Program-made: the position numbers and the translations under genes
Origin: Mycobacterium sp. 852002-51971_SCH5477799-a
Lineage (GTDB): Bacteria > Actinomycetota > Actinomycetes > Mycobacteriales > Mycobacteriaceae
DNA: 64,000 nt
Direction: 5' to 3'
NCBI RefSeq assembly: GCF_001667145.1
Contig: NZ_LZIF01000063.1
Span: forward strand, 62,001 to 126,000
The notes under the pieces: generated by a model
What the model was told of the DNA's origin: nothing
Database searches by the model: none
The model's input: the letters and a program-made list of their open reading frames with translations, nothing else
Shown here: one piece after another, positions 34,478 to 43,219 of the stretch
How the letters are laid out: each line of letters begins with the position of its first letter
How positions within the stretch are numbered: the first letter of the stretch is position 1

Positions 34478-35608
34478 TTGAAGACCAAGGGTGCGCTGGT
34501 CTGGGAACTGAACGAGCCATGGTCGGTCGAAGAGATCGAAATCGGCGAGCCCCGCCACGGCGAGGTGATGGTTCAGCTGGAGACCGCCGGGTTGTGCCAC
34601 TCCGACCACCATCTGATGACGGGCGACTTCCCCATTCCGAGTTATCCGGTGCTCGGGGGTCACGAGGGCGCCGGCGTCATCACCGAGCTCGGCGAGGGCG
34701 TCGAGCATCTGGCCGTCGGCGATCACGTCGTCATGTCCTTCATCCCGTCCTGCGGAAAATGCACGCCTTGCCAGACCGGGCTGCGCAACCTTTGCGACCT
34801 CGGCATGGGCCTGCTGTCGGGTCAATCGGTCTCCGACGGATCGTTTCGGGTCACCACGCGGGGCCGCAACGTCATCCCGATGTCGCTGCTGGGCACCTTC
34901 GCGCCCTACGTCGTGGTGCACCAGACGTCGGTGGTCAAGATTGATCCCACGATCCCGTTCGACGTGGCCTGCCTCGTGGGCTGCGGGGTGACCACCGGCT
35001 ACGGCTCGGCGGTGCGCAGCGCGGCGGTCTCGCCGGGTGAGGACATGGCGGTCATCGGCATCGGCGGCGTTGGTGTCGCCGCGCTGCAGGGCGCCCGCCT
35101 CGCCGGGGCCCGCCGCATATTCGCCGTCGACCCCTACGAATGGAAGCGCGAGCAAGCACTCAAGTTCGGTGCCACAGCGGCTTTCGCGGACGTCGGTGGC
35201 GCCGCGGCAAGCATCGCCGAGGCGACGCGAGGAATGATGTGCCACAAGGTAATCGTGACCGTGGGGCACGTGGAGGGCAAAGACGTCGAGTCGTGGATGG
35301 GGCTGACGGCCAAGGGAGGTGTCTGCTGCCTCACCGGCATGGCCAGCGTGATGGCCAACGATGTCACCCTCAACCTTGCGGGGCTGTCGCTATTGCAGAA
35401 AAGCTTGCAGGGCAGCATTTTCGGCGGCGGCAACCCCCAGCACGATATCCCGGCGATTCTCGAGCTGTACAAGCTGGGGCAACTCAACCTCGACGACATG
35501 GTCACGCGCGAATACACCCTCGAACAGATCAACGACGGCTATCGCGACATGCTCGAGGGCCGCAACGTGCGCGGCATCATCCGCTATACCGACGCTGACC
35601 GCGGGTAA
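34478..35608 (+). CDS. NDMA-dependent-type zinc alcohol dehydrogenase
   Basis: Zinc MDR dehydrogenase of 376 aa from TTG 34478 after ACGGAGG. Catalytic zinc ligands lie in TAGLCHSDHH and GGHEGAGVI; the structural zinc loop is CGKCTPCQTGLRNLC with four cysteines. GIGGVGVAALQGARLAGA binds NAD. The length and LLGTFAPYVVVH fit the actinobacterial NDMA-dependent group, which hold a tightly bound NADH and need an outside electron acceptor such as mycofactocin. It oxidises an alcohol to an aldehyde. Divergent from the thiolase. Confidence 0.87.
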   Translation: MKTKGALVWELNEPWSVEEIEIGEPRHGEVMVQLETAGLCHSDHHLMTGDFPIPSYPVLGGHEGAGVITELGEGVEHLAVGDHVVMSFIPSCGKCTPCQTGLRNLCDLGMGLLSGQSVSDGSFRVTTRGRNVIPMSLLGTFAPYVVVHQTSVVKIDPTIPFDVACLVGCGVTTGYGSAVRSAAVSPGEDMAVIGIGGVGVAALQGARLAGARRIFAVDPYEWKREQALKFGATAAFADVGGAAASIAEATRGMMCHKVIVTVGHVEGKDVESWMGLTAKGGVCCLTGMASVMANDVTLNLAGLSLLQKSLQGSIFGGGNPQHDIPAILELYKLGQLNLDDMVTREYTLEQINDGYRDMLEGRNVRGIIRYTDADRG

Positions 35609-35740
35609 TCGGCGGCTGCATTGGCACAATGACCCCACGACAACCAGAACGCTCGCCGCCCCGGACGCCACCCAACAACTCGCCTACCGTGTGACCCCCA
35701 GCAGGGGACACCGCGTGGCTCGTCGCAGACATGGACCATC

Positions 35741-36220
35741 GTGGCGCTGGTGATGGGCCCGGCGCTGATTCTGTGCGTGATTGGAGCGCGGATCTTCCCG
35801 GGTTCGGTCGGCGCATTGATGCTGGGGCTGATGTCGGGTTCGCTGTGGGGACTGTTTTCGGTGTTGACCAAAGGTGTGGTCGACCAACTCGATCGCGGCA
35901 TCCCAGCCTTATTGCGCGCACCCGAGTTGTACGTGTGGGTGGTAGTCGCGATCGCGGCTACCGCTTGGGAACAGTCGGCATTTCGGGCCGGGTCACTCAC
36001 CGCGTCGCTGCCGGCTGTCACCGTCGCCGAGCCCATCGTCGGATCGATGCTGGGCGTCACCGTGCTGGGAGAGACGCTGCACACCAACGACCTAGGCTGG
36101 ATGGCCTTGGGCTTGCCGGTAGGCCTGATGGCGGCGGCGACGGTGGCGCTGGCCCACAGCCAGGCCAGTGACGCCCCGTCCACTGACGAAAATCACGGTC
36201 CCGCAACGGAACGCACCTGA
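35741..36220 (+). pseudogene. C-terminal half of a DMT/EamA-type transporter
   Basis: 159 aa with five hydrophobic segments (for example GALMLGLMSGSLWGLFSVLT and the AEPIVGSMLGVTVLGE stretch), corresponding to the second EamA repeat of a drug/metabolite transporter. Full members have about 290 aa and ten helices; the first half is not found upstream, where the alcohol dehydrogenase gene ends at 35608. The frame continues open 5' of the GTG at 35741 without a usable start and without a ribosome-binding site, so this is most likely a deletion remnant. Confidence 0.58.
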
Positions 36221-36222
36221 GT

Positions 36223-36591
36223 TCAGATCATGCGTGAGCCGACCCGGTGCGCGGTGCCGTCGGGATCGACATAGGCGAATTCGCGCAAACCGTATGGCGT
36301 GTCCTGCGGCGCGACCAGGCGGCCACCGAGGTTTTCCAGCGCTGCCCACTCCGCATGAAGGGCGTCGGCATCACTGACGTAGAAGTAGACGCTGGCCGCG
36401 GTGCGTAAGGGGTCGTGCTCGGCCCATTCGGTGAGGTGGATCGACACCGACCCGCGCTCGGCAAATCCGTACCGTTCGGGTCCTTCGTATGCGTGGACGT
36501 CGAAGCCGAGCCGATGGTACCGGCCAAGTGCGACGTCCAAGTCGCGAACGGGGACGATCGGAGATACGGAGGTGAAGTCGACCGCGGGCAC
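36223..36591 (-). CDS. VOC-family protein, bleomycin-resistance/glyoxalase-like
   Basis: 122 aa from GTG 36591 (a TTG at 36609 would add six residues). SPIVPVRDLDVALGRYHRLG opens the VOC fold; SVSIHLTEW and LREFAYVDPDGTAHRVG complete the paired beta-alpha-beta motifs, as in bleomycin-binding proteins. Such proteins bind small ligands or carry a metal-dependent reaction. It ends 2 bp from the stop of the convergent truncated transporter. Confidence 0.8.
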   Translation of the reverse strand: MPAVDFTSVSPIVPVRDLDVALGRYHRLGFDVHAYEGPERYGFAERGSVSIHLTEWAEHDPLRTAASVYFYVSDADALHAEWAALENLGGRLVAPQDTPYGLREFAYVDPDGTAHRVGSRMI

Positions 36592-36796
36592 ACAGCGAAG
36601 ATAACCCAACCACGGCGCGAAATCCCAATAACCTTCTGCCGTTTACCTATTGACGGTAGCCATCCGCGACGACACGAGCGTAGGCTCTGGCGGCCGAGAC
36701 GGTCCAACGATCGATTTCAAGCCGCATGACGCCGCAGTACTCCGTTTCGGGGTAGGTTGTCCGCGGGTTCGGTCGTACCGCCTTGAGGAGGGATAC

Positions 36797-38134
36797 ATGA
36801 GCACATCGGAAAAGGCGTCCACGCCGCGCGCCGGGCAGCCGATAATCCACCTCTCCCAGCTGTTGCGTGCGCCCGTGCTGGCGCGTTCCGGCGAGACGGT
36901 GGGCCGGGTCGAGGACGTGATCGTGCGGCTGCGCGGCACCGAAGAATACCCGTTGGTGGCCGGGATTGTCGCGGGGGTCGGCGGACGCCGGGTCTTCATC
37001 GGCGACAAGACAATTGACGGGTACTCAGTGGACCGAGTTCTGTTGACCAAGAACAAGGTTGACCTTCGCGGGTTCGAACGCCGCGAGGGTGAAGTGCTGC
37101 TGCGCACCGACGTGTTGGGCCACCGGTTGATCGACGTGGCCACCGTCGAGCTGGTGCGCGCCTACGACGTCGAGCTCGAACAAACCGGCCAAGGCTGGAT
37201 GGTTACCCGCCTGGACACCCGCCGTCCACCGCGATTGTTCGGGCTGATCAAACATTCGGGCGGGCATGCATCTCGTGATTGGAAGGCATTCGAGCCGCTG
37301 ATCGGCCACGCCCGTTCCGACGCGGTCCGACGATTGTCGGACCGGTTCGGCGAGCTCAAGGCCGCCGAGATCGCCGATCTTCTCGAGGAAGCGGACAAGG
37401 CCGAGGGCGGCGAGATCCTCGACCGCGTGCACAGCGACCCGGAGTTGGAAGCCGACGTTTTCGAAGAACTCGACCCGGAAAAGGCCAGCCGGCTGCTCGA
37501 TAACATGCCGGACAACGAGGTCGCCGCGCTGCTTGGCCGGATGCGCGCCGACGATGCCGCCGATGCGATCGTCGACCTGCGCCAGTCCCGGCGCCGGCGC
37601 GTTCTCGAGCTGATGCCCGCTCCGCAGCGCACCAAGGTCATCACCTTGATGGGGTTCAACCCCGAGAGCGCCGGCGGGTTGATGAATGTCGACTCCGTGA
37701 CATGTTCACCCGCTGCCACGGCGGGCGAGGCGTTGGCGTTGATCGCCGCATCGCACAGCATCCAGCCGGAAGCGCTGATCAAGGTGCACGTGCTCAACGA
37801 GGACAAACGTCTTGACGGCGTCGTATCAGTGATCACCCTGCTGCAGGTCGATCCCGCCGAAAAGCTCGGAGCACTAATGGATTCCGACCCGGTGCGGGTG
37901 AACGCCGACGCGGATCTGACCGATATCGCGTTACTGATGGCCGATTTCAACCTCTACTCCATACCCGTGGTCGACGAGGAGGACCGCCTCCTCGGGGTGG
38001 TCACCGTCGATGACGTGCTGGAGGCGACCATTCCCGAGGACTGGCGGCGCCGCGAGCCCGCGCCCCGCCCCATCCGTGAAATCGCCGCCGACGACGACCG
38101 CGGCGCACCGCCGACTGGCGGTAGCCCGCAGTGA
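36797..38134 (+). CDS. Soluble PRC-barrel / MgtE-N / CBS protein paired with an NRAMP-fold transporter
   Basis: 445 aa with no membrane segments. Residues about 15-95 look like a PRC barrel (LARSGETVGRVEDVIVRLRG); residues about 180-310 are an MgtE intracellular N domain (RFGELKAAEIADLLEEADK, EELDPEKASRLLDNMPDNEV, MRADDAADAIVDL); then two CBS motifs (NVDSVTCSPAATAGEAL and YSIPVVDEEDRLLGVVTVDD). In MgtE channels these parts sense Mg2+, but the MgtE pore is absent. The start at 36797 follows GAGGAGGG. Its stop overlaps the transporter start by 4 bp (GTGA), so it is probably the Mg2+-sensing subunit or gate of that transporter. Confidence 0.85.
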   Translation: MSTSEKASTPRAGQPIIHLSQLLRAPVLARSGETVGRVEDVIVRLRGTEEYPLVAGIVAGVGGRRVFIGDKTIDGYSVDRVLLTKNKVDLRGFERREGEVLLRTDVLGHRLIDVATVELVRAYDVELEQTGQGWMVTRLDTRRPPRLFGLIKHSGGHASRDWKAFEPLIGHARSDAVRRLSDRFGELKAAEIADLLEEADKAEGGEILDRVHSDPELEADVFEELDPEKASRLLDNMPDNEVAALLGRMRADDAADAIVDLRQSRRRRVLELMPAPQRTKVITLMGFNPESAGGLMNVDSVTCSPAATAGEALALIAASHSIQPEALIKVHVLNEDKRLDGVVSVITLLQVDPAEKLGALMDSDPVRVNADADLTDIALLMADFNLYSIPVVDEEDRLLGVVTVDDVLEATIPEDWRRREPAPRPIREIAADDDRGAPPTGGSPQ

Positions 38135-39816
38135 GCTCCGGCGGCGAGAACACCACCCAGGCCGATGCGCAGGGCGTCGACGTTCAGGGCTCCCAGCCGG
38201 CGCAGACGCGGCGCACCGCCGTGCTGGACAGCGCGCATGTCGGTGATATCGAGGGCGCGTTCGGGCGCATCAGCGTCGGAGAGACCGAGCACGCCCGCAC
38301 CTGGCGGACGCGGCTGCTGACCCTGCTCGCGATCGTCGGGCCCGGAATCATCGTGATGGTCGGCGACAACGACGCGGGCGGGGTGGCCACCTACGCCCAG
38401 GCCGGCCAGAACTACGGCTACTCACTGCTGTGGGTGTTGCTGCTGCTGATCCCCGTGCTCATCGTCAACCAGGAAATGGTGGTCCGGCTCGGCGCGGTCA
38501 CCGGGGTCGGACACGCCCGACTGATCAACGAACGCTTCGGCCGCGGCTGGGGCTGGTTTTCGGTCGGCGACCTGTTCCTGCTCAACTTCTTGACGATCGT
38601 CACCGAGTTCATCGGTATCACCCTGGCCGCCGAGTACATCGGCGTCTCCAAATACGTTGTGGTACCGATCTCGGCGGTGGCGTTGGTGGCGATCATGGCC
38701 AGCGGCAGCTTTCGTCGATGGGAGCGGGCCATGTTCGTGTTCATCGCCGTCACGCTGCTGCAGATCCCGATGCTGTTGATGTCACATCCTCAGTGGATGC
38801 ATGCGGCGAAGTCCTTTGTGGTGCCGAGTATTTCGGGCGGTATCAGCTCGGATGCGGTGTTGCTGATCATCGCCATCGTCGGGACCACCGTCGCTCCGTG
38901 GCAGCTGTTTTTCCAGCAGTCCAACGTCGTCGACAAGCGCATCACCCCCCGGTTCATGGCCTACGAACGCGCGGACACCGTGCTGGGCGCCTTCGTGGTG
39001 GTGGTCGGTGCCGCCGCGCTGGTGATGACCGGTGACTGGGCCGCCCGTTCGACCGACACCGTGGGCGGCTTCACCGACGCCGGCGCCATCGCGCATCTGC
39101 TCGGTCAACACCGCGAGACGCTCGGCTGGATCTTCGCGATCGTGCTGATAGACGCGTCAATCATCGGTGCCGCCGCAGTCACCCTGGCCACCAGTTACGC
39201 CTTCGGCGACGTCTTCGGACTGAAGCACTCACTGCACCGGGGCTTCGCCGACGCCAAACAGTTCTACCTGTCCTACACCGCAATGGTGGTTCTGGCCGCC
39301 GCGATCGTCCTGATTCCGGGTGCCCCGCTCGGGCTGATCACCACCGCCGTGCAGGCCCTCGCCGGTTTGCTGCTGCCCAGCGCCAGCGTGTTCCTGCTGC
39401 TGCTGTGCAATGATCGAGAAGTGTTGGGCCCTTGGGTAAATCGGCCCTGGCTTAACTGGGTCGCCGGGTTGATCGTGGGTACGCTGCTGCTGCTGTCGGG
39501 CATCTTGATGGCCACCACCTTGTTTCCCAAGATCAATGTCGTCGCTGTTTCCGGCTACCTGGTGATGGCCATGGTCGTATTCGCCGTCGCGGGTGCGCCC
39601 GCGCTGCGCTGGATGGGCCGCCGCCAACCCGCGCGACCCGTTGTGCAGTTCCCGGCCCGGGGTGTCGACCGCAGCACCTGGCGCATGCCACCGCTGACGC
39701 TGCTCGAGCCGGTCGTCTGGTCGCCCGGCACCCGTCTGGGCATGATCGCGCTGCGCACCTATCTGGTCGCCGGCGCGCTGCTACTCGTGGTCAAAGCCAT
39801 CCAGCTCAGTCGCTGA
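38131..39816 (+). CDS. NRAMP-family transporter with magnesium-type (NRMT-like) metal site
   Basis: 561 aa, eleven or so membrane segments and a long hydrophilic N-terminus of about 60 aa. The TM1 motif, DPGN in Mn2+/Fe2+ NRAMPs, is here D81-A-G-G84; the TM6 motif, MPH in NRAMPs, is A255-P-W-Q258. Loss of the asparagine and of the sulfur-bearing methionine is what is described for NRAMP-related magnesium transporters, so Mg2+ is a likelier substrate than Mn2+. Coupling to the MgtE-N/CBS gene upstream supports this. It overlaps the convergent LLM gene by 11 bp at the 3' end. Confidence 0.83.
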   Translation: MSSGGENTTQADAQGVDVQGSQPAQTRRTAVLDSAHVGDIEGAFGRISVGETEHARTWRTRLLTLLAIVGPGIIVMVGDNDAGGVATYAQAGQNYGYSLLWVLLLLIPVLIVNQEMVVRLGAVTGVGHARLINERFGRGWGWFSVGDLFLLNFLTIVTEFIGITLAAEYIGVSKYVVVPISAVALVAIMASGSFRRWERAMFVFIAVTLLQIPMLLMSHPQWMHAAKSFVVPSISGGISSDAVLLIIAIVGTTVAPWQLFFQQSNVVDKRITPRFMAYERADTVLGAFVVVVGAAALVMTGDWAARSTDTVGGFTDAGAIAHLLGQHRETLGWIFAIVLIDASIIGAAAVTLATSYAFGDVFGLKHSLHRGFADAKQFYLSYTAMVVLAAAIVLIPGAPLGLITTAVQALAGLLLPSASVFLLLLCNDREVLGPWVNRPWLNWVAGLIVGTLLLLSGILMATTLFPKINVVAVSGYLVMAMVVFAVAGAPALRWMGRRQPARPVVQFPARGVDRSTWRMPPLTLLEPVVWSPGTRLGMIALRTYLVAGALLLVVKAIQLSR

Positions 39817-40828
39817 CCGCTTGCACCCGGCGAGCCACCTCGCCGTACCGCTCGAAGCGCTCCAGATCGGCGAGGGCGTTGTACATCACCAATCGTGTTG
39901 CTGTTCCGGCGTATTTGTCGACCAACGCGTCGGCCAGCCCATCCCAGGTCGACTCGGTCGCGAAGACTGCGATGTGATCGTCGCTGACCTGCGCGGCCAT
40001 CCCGGCGAAGTCGCCGGCCTTCTGCTTCTCCCGGATCCGGGCGGTCGTGCCCTCGAAACCCGCCTCATCCCAGATGAATGCGTAGTTGGGCGTGCTGCCG
40101 TAGAAGGCCATGCTGGCGCGCACGACTTCACGCTGCTTGTCGAGCTCTTCGTCGGTGTCGCCGACGACGGTCATGACGGGCACGATGATCGCGATGTCCG
40201 ACGGCGTACGGCCGGCTTTCGCCGCCCCTTCGGCGACCGTCGGCAGCACGTGCCGGGCCAGGTAACCCGGTTCGCCGATCGGGTGGACGTGAAGCCCGTC
40301 GGCCACTTCGCCCGCCATCCGTAGCATCCACGGATTGACCGCCGCGATATCGACTTTGGGGTCCGGAGCCTCGATGGGTCCCGGACTCCACTGCGGGGTG
40401 ATGAAGTCGAGATCGTAAAAGTCGCCGTGGTGATCGAGCGTCCCTGACCGAAACGCCGCGAAGCACGCCTTGACCGCGAGCAAGTAGTCGCGCAACCGAG
40501 GCCCGGGCCGCTCGAAGGCCGTGCCGTAGCGCCGCACCACATGGGTGCGCACCTGCGTTCCCAGGCCCAACCGAAACTTCCCCTTGGTGGCTTCCTGCAG
40601 TTCCCACGCCGCGGCGGCGGTAACGAAAGGGCTGCGCGGAAAGGCCACCGCGACGCCCGTCGACAATTCCAGGTCGGGTGCGGCCTGCGATGCGACGGCG
40701 GCATTCAGGTACGCGGTGCGGCCGGTCTCGGTGAACAACAGACCGGAGAATCCGGCGGATTGGGTCCGTCGGGCAAGGTCACCGATTTGGCCGAGCGGCT
40801 GGGGAGTCGTCATCGCGTCGACATGCAT
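39806..40828 (-). CDS. LLM-class F420-dependent oxidoreductase, TIGR03617-like
   Basis: 340 aa. MHVDAMTTPQPLGQIGDLAR is the usual start of this actinobacterial LLM subgroup; GKFRLGLGTQVRTHVVRRYG is the flavin/F420 phosphate region and AAVNPWMLRMAGEVADG the late barrel motif. Not closely related to the LLM pair at 23.7-26.8 kb. No ribosome-binding site is clear before the ATG. Lies alone on the minus strand, its stop inside the end of the NRAMP gene. Substrate unknown. Confidence 0.87.
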   Translation of the reverse strand: MHVDAMTTPQPLGQIGDLARRTQSAGFSGLLFTETGRTAYLNAAVASQAAPDLELSTGVAVAFPRSPFVTAAAAWELQEATKGKFRLGLGTQVRTHVVRRYGTAFERPGPRLRDYLLAVKACFAAFRSGTLDHHGDFYDLDFITPQWSPGPIEAPDPKVDIAAVNPWMLRMAGEVADGLHVHPIGEPGYLARHVLPTVAEGAAKAGRTPSDIAIIVPVMTVVGDTDEELDKQREVVRASMAFYGSTPNYAFIWDEAGFEGTTARIREKQKAGDFAGMAAQVSDDHIAVFATESTWDGLADALVDKYAGTATRLVMYNALADLERFERYGEVARRVQAVSD

Positions 40829-40905
40829 GGTGGGAGCGTACGTCGAGCGATAGCGCGAACGAGTCCGGACGCGTCGGCGCGAGGTCGCCAGCCGGGTGCG
40901 GCGAA

Positions 40906-41121
40906 TCAGCGTTTGGTCGGCCGCCGGCTCACCGGGGCGGTGAAACCTTCGGTGTCATCGAAGAATGCCCATTGCCCGTCGTCGTTGACCTCCATGCGCC
41001 AACCCAGCTCGGTATCGCCGCCGACCTCGTTGACGAACCAGGCATGCGCGGCCTCGGCATAGGCAAAATTCTTCGTCGCGACGACCCGACCACGTGGGTC
41101 GAGAACGCGAAACTCAGGCAT
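40906..41121 (-). CDS. Conserved hypothetical protein, 71 aa
   Basis: Small acidic-to-neutral soluble protein (MPEFRVLDPRGRVVATKNFA, then WFVNEVGGDTELGWRMEV) with a clear ATG and a basic tail SRRPTKR. No known domain; the pattern of strands and one helix suggests a single alpha/beta domain. Located 68 bp downstream of htpG on the same strand. Confidence 0.68.
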   Translation of the reverse strand: MPEFRVLDPRGRVVATKNFAYAEAAHAWFVNEVGGDTELGWRMEVNDDGQWAFFDDTEGFTAPVSRRPTKR

Positions 41122-41189
41122 GGGATCTAATTATCCCTGCCAGCGAGTCTTGAATCGCTGAAATCGCTTATTTGCCGATGAACGCCCGG

Positions 41190-43115
41190 TTACACCGTGC
41201 GGGCCAGCCGGCCGGCGAGAATCTCGGCAAACCTCGCCGGATCGTCGAGCGCGCCGCCCTCGGCAAGAAGCGCTGTGCCGTATAGCAATTCCGCGGTCTC
41301 CGCGACCGTGGGATCGTCGCTGCGGTCCTGGTGCGCTTGACGCAGGCCGATGACGAGCGGGTGGTTGGGGTTGAGTTCGAGGATCCGCTTCCCCACCGGA
41401 ACGGCCTGCCCGGAAGCGCGGTACATGCGCGCGAGCGCCGGCGTGATCCCGAAGGCGTCGGTGATCAGGCAGGCGGGCGAGTCCGTCAGACGGTTGGACA
41501 GCCGAACTTCCTTGACGTGGTCGGTCAGGGTCTCCTTCAGCCAGTCGAGCAGGTCGGCGAATTCATTCTGCTGCTCCTCGCGCTCGGCCTCGCTCTCGTC
41601 GCCGTCGGCGCTGAGGTCCACCTCGCCCTTGGCGATGGACTGCAGCGGTTTGCCGTCGAACTCCGTCACGGTCCCGACCCAGACCTCGTCGACCGGGTCG
41701 GTGAGCAGGAGAACCTCGTAGCCCTTGGCCTTGAACGCCTCGAGATGCGGCGACTTCAGGATCTGCTGACGCGACTCGCCCGTGGCGTAGAAAATCTGGG
41801 TCTGGCCCTCTTTCATGCGCTCCACGTACTGGGCGAGCGTGGTGGGTTCCTCCTCGCTGTGCGTCGATGCGAATGAGGAAAGCTGCAGCAGCGTCTCCTG
41901 GTTGTCGAAGTCGTTCAGCAGGCCCTCCTTGACGACCCTGCCGAATTGGGTCCAGAAGGTGCGATAGTCGTCCGGGCGCTCGGACTGCAGATCCTTGATC
42001 GTGGAGAGAACCTTCTTGGTCAACCGGCGCCGGATTGCCTTGATCTGCCGGTCCTGTTGCAGGATCTCGCGCGACACGTTGAGCGACATGTCCTGCGCGT
42101 CAACGACGCCCTTGACGAAGCGCAGGTATTCGGGCATGAGCTCGTCGCAGTCGGCCATAATGAACACGCGCTTGACGTAGAGCTGGATCCCCGTCTGGGC
42201 GTCCCGATTGAACAGGTCGAACGGGGCGTGCGACGGGATGAACAGCAGCGCCTGGTACTCGAACGTCCCTTCGGCCCGCATCGCGATGACCTCGAGCGGG
42301 TCGTCCCAGGCGTGCGCGATGTGCTTGTAGAACTCCTTGTACTCCTCCTCGGAGACCTCTTCTTTGGGCCTGGCCCACAGGGCCTTCATCGAGTTGAGGG
42401 TCTCGGTCTCGATCGTGACCGTCTCCTCGCCGCCCTCCTCCGCAGCGGGCGTGCTTCGCACGACCTCCATCCGGATGGGCCATGCGATGAAGTCGGAGTA
42501 CTTCTTGACCAGGCTCCTGATCTTGAACTCCGCGGTGTAGTCGTGCAGCTCGTCCTCGGCGTCCTCGGGCTTGAGGTGCAGGGTGACCGAGGTTCCCTGC
42601 GGGGCGTCGTCGATTGACTCGATGGTGTACGTGCCCTCGCCGCTCGATTCCCATTTGGTGGCGTCGCTCTCGCCGGCCTTGCGGGTGAGCAATTCGACCT
42701 TGTCGGCGACCATGAAGCTCGAATAGAAACCGATTCCGAACTGACCGATGAGTTCCTCGGAGGCCGCGGCGTTCTTGGCCTCGCGCAGTTGTTTGCGCAG
42801 CTCGGCGGTGCCGGACTTGGCCAGTGTGCCGATCAGATCGACCACTTCGGCGCGGGTCATCCCGATGCCGTTGTCGCGGATGGTCAGCGTGCGCGCATCC
42901 TTATCGACATCGATCTCGATGTGCAGGTCGGAGGTGTCGACGTCGAGGTCCTTGTTCCGGAACGCTTCAAGCCGCAGCTTGTCCAAAGCATCCGAAGCGT
43001 TGGAGATCAACTCTCGCAGGAACGAGTCCTTATTGGAGTAGACGGAGTGGACCATCAGGTCCAGCAGCTGCCGAGCCTCTGCCTGAAACTCCAACTGCTC
43101 AACGTGCGCGCTCAT
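41190..43115 (-). CDS. htpG: Chaperone protein HtpG (Hsp90)
   Basis: 641 aa from ATG 43115 (MSAHVEQLEFQAEARQLLDL) with AAGGGA upstream. Hsp90 ATP-site motifs are all present: LRELISNASDALDKLR, DNGIGMTRAEV, GQFGIGFYSSFMVAD and GTSVTLHL. The middle domain holds the catalytic arginine region in LNVSREILQQ. ATP-driven folding of client proteins in the cytoplasm. M. tuberculosis counterpart is Rv2299c. No CIRCE or HAIR element is visible in the 104-bp upstream region. Confidence 0.97.
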   Translation of the reverse strand: MSAHVEQLEFQAEARQLLDLMVHSVYSNKDSFLRELISNASDALDKLRLEAFRNKDLDVDTSDLHIEIDVDKDARTLTIRDNGIGMTRAEVVDLIGTLAKSGTAELRKQLREAKNAAASEELIGQFGIGFYSSFMVADKVELLTRKAGESDATKWESSGEGTYTIESIDDAPQGTSVTLHLKPEDAEDELHDYTAEFKIRSLVKKYSDFIAWPIRMEVVRSTPAAEEGGEETVTIETETLNSMKALWARPKEEVSEEEYKEFYKHIAHAWDDPLEVIAMRAEGTFEYQALLFIPSHAPFDLFNRDAQTGIQLYVKRVFIMADCDELMPEYLRFVKGVVDAQDMSLNVSREILQQDRQIKAIRRRLTKKVLSTIKDLQSERPDDYRTFWTQFGRVVKEGLLNDFDNQETLLQLSSFASTHSEEEPTTLAQYVERMKEGQTQIFYATGESRQQILKSPHLEAFKAKGYEVLLLTDPVDEVWVGTVTEFDGKPLQSIAKGEVDLSADGDESEAEREEQQNEFADLLDWLKETLTDHVKEVRLSNRLTDSPACLITDAFGITPALARMYRASGQAVPVGKRILELNPNHPLVIGLRQAHQDRSDDPTVAETAELLYGTALLAEGGALDDPARFAEILAGRLARTV

Positions 43116-43174
43116 GAGATTCCCTTCGACAACATGACGTCCCAAATTTACCGAGCCACCGACGAGTGGTGCGC

Positions 43175-43202
43175 GGTAACCCCGTGCTCTCCCGGGGTGA
43201 CC
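43175..43202. promoter_or_regulatory. Inverted repeat between htpG and the TIGR03085 gene
   Basis: Arms of 10 bp (GGTAACCCCG and CGGGGTGACC) pair at nine of ten positions around 8 nt. It lies 17 bp before the ATG at 43220 and 59 bp before the htpG start, so it could be an operator for either direction. Confidence 0.45.
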
Positions 43203-43219
43203 GGCTCTAGGCTGAACGG

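Noticed and set aside
36610..36796. Magnesium or manganese riboswitch ahead of the MgtE-N/NRAMP operon
   Set aside because: I could not trace a convincing M-box or yybP-ykoY core by eye; a covariance-model search would decide.
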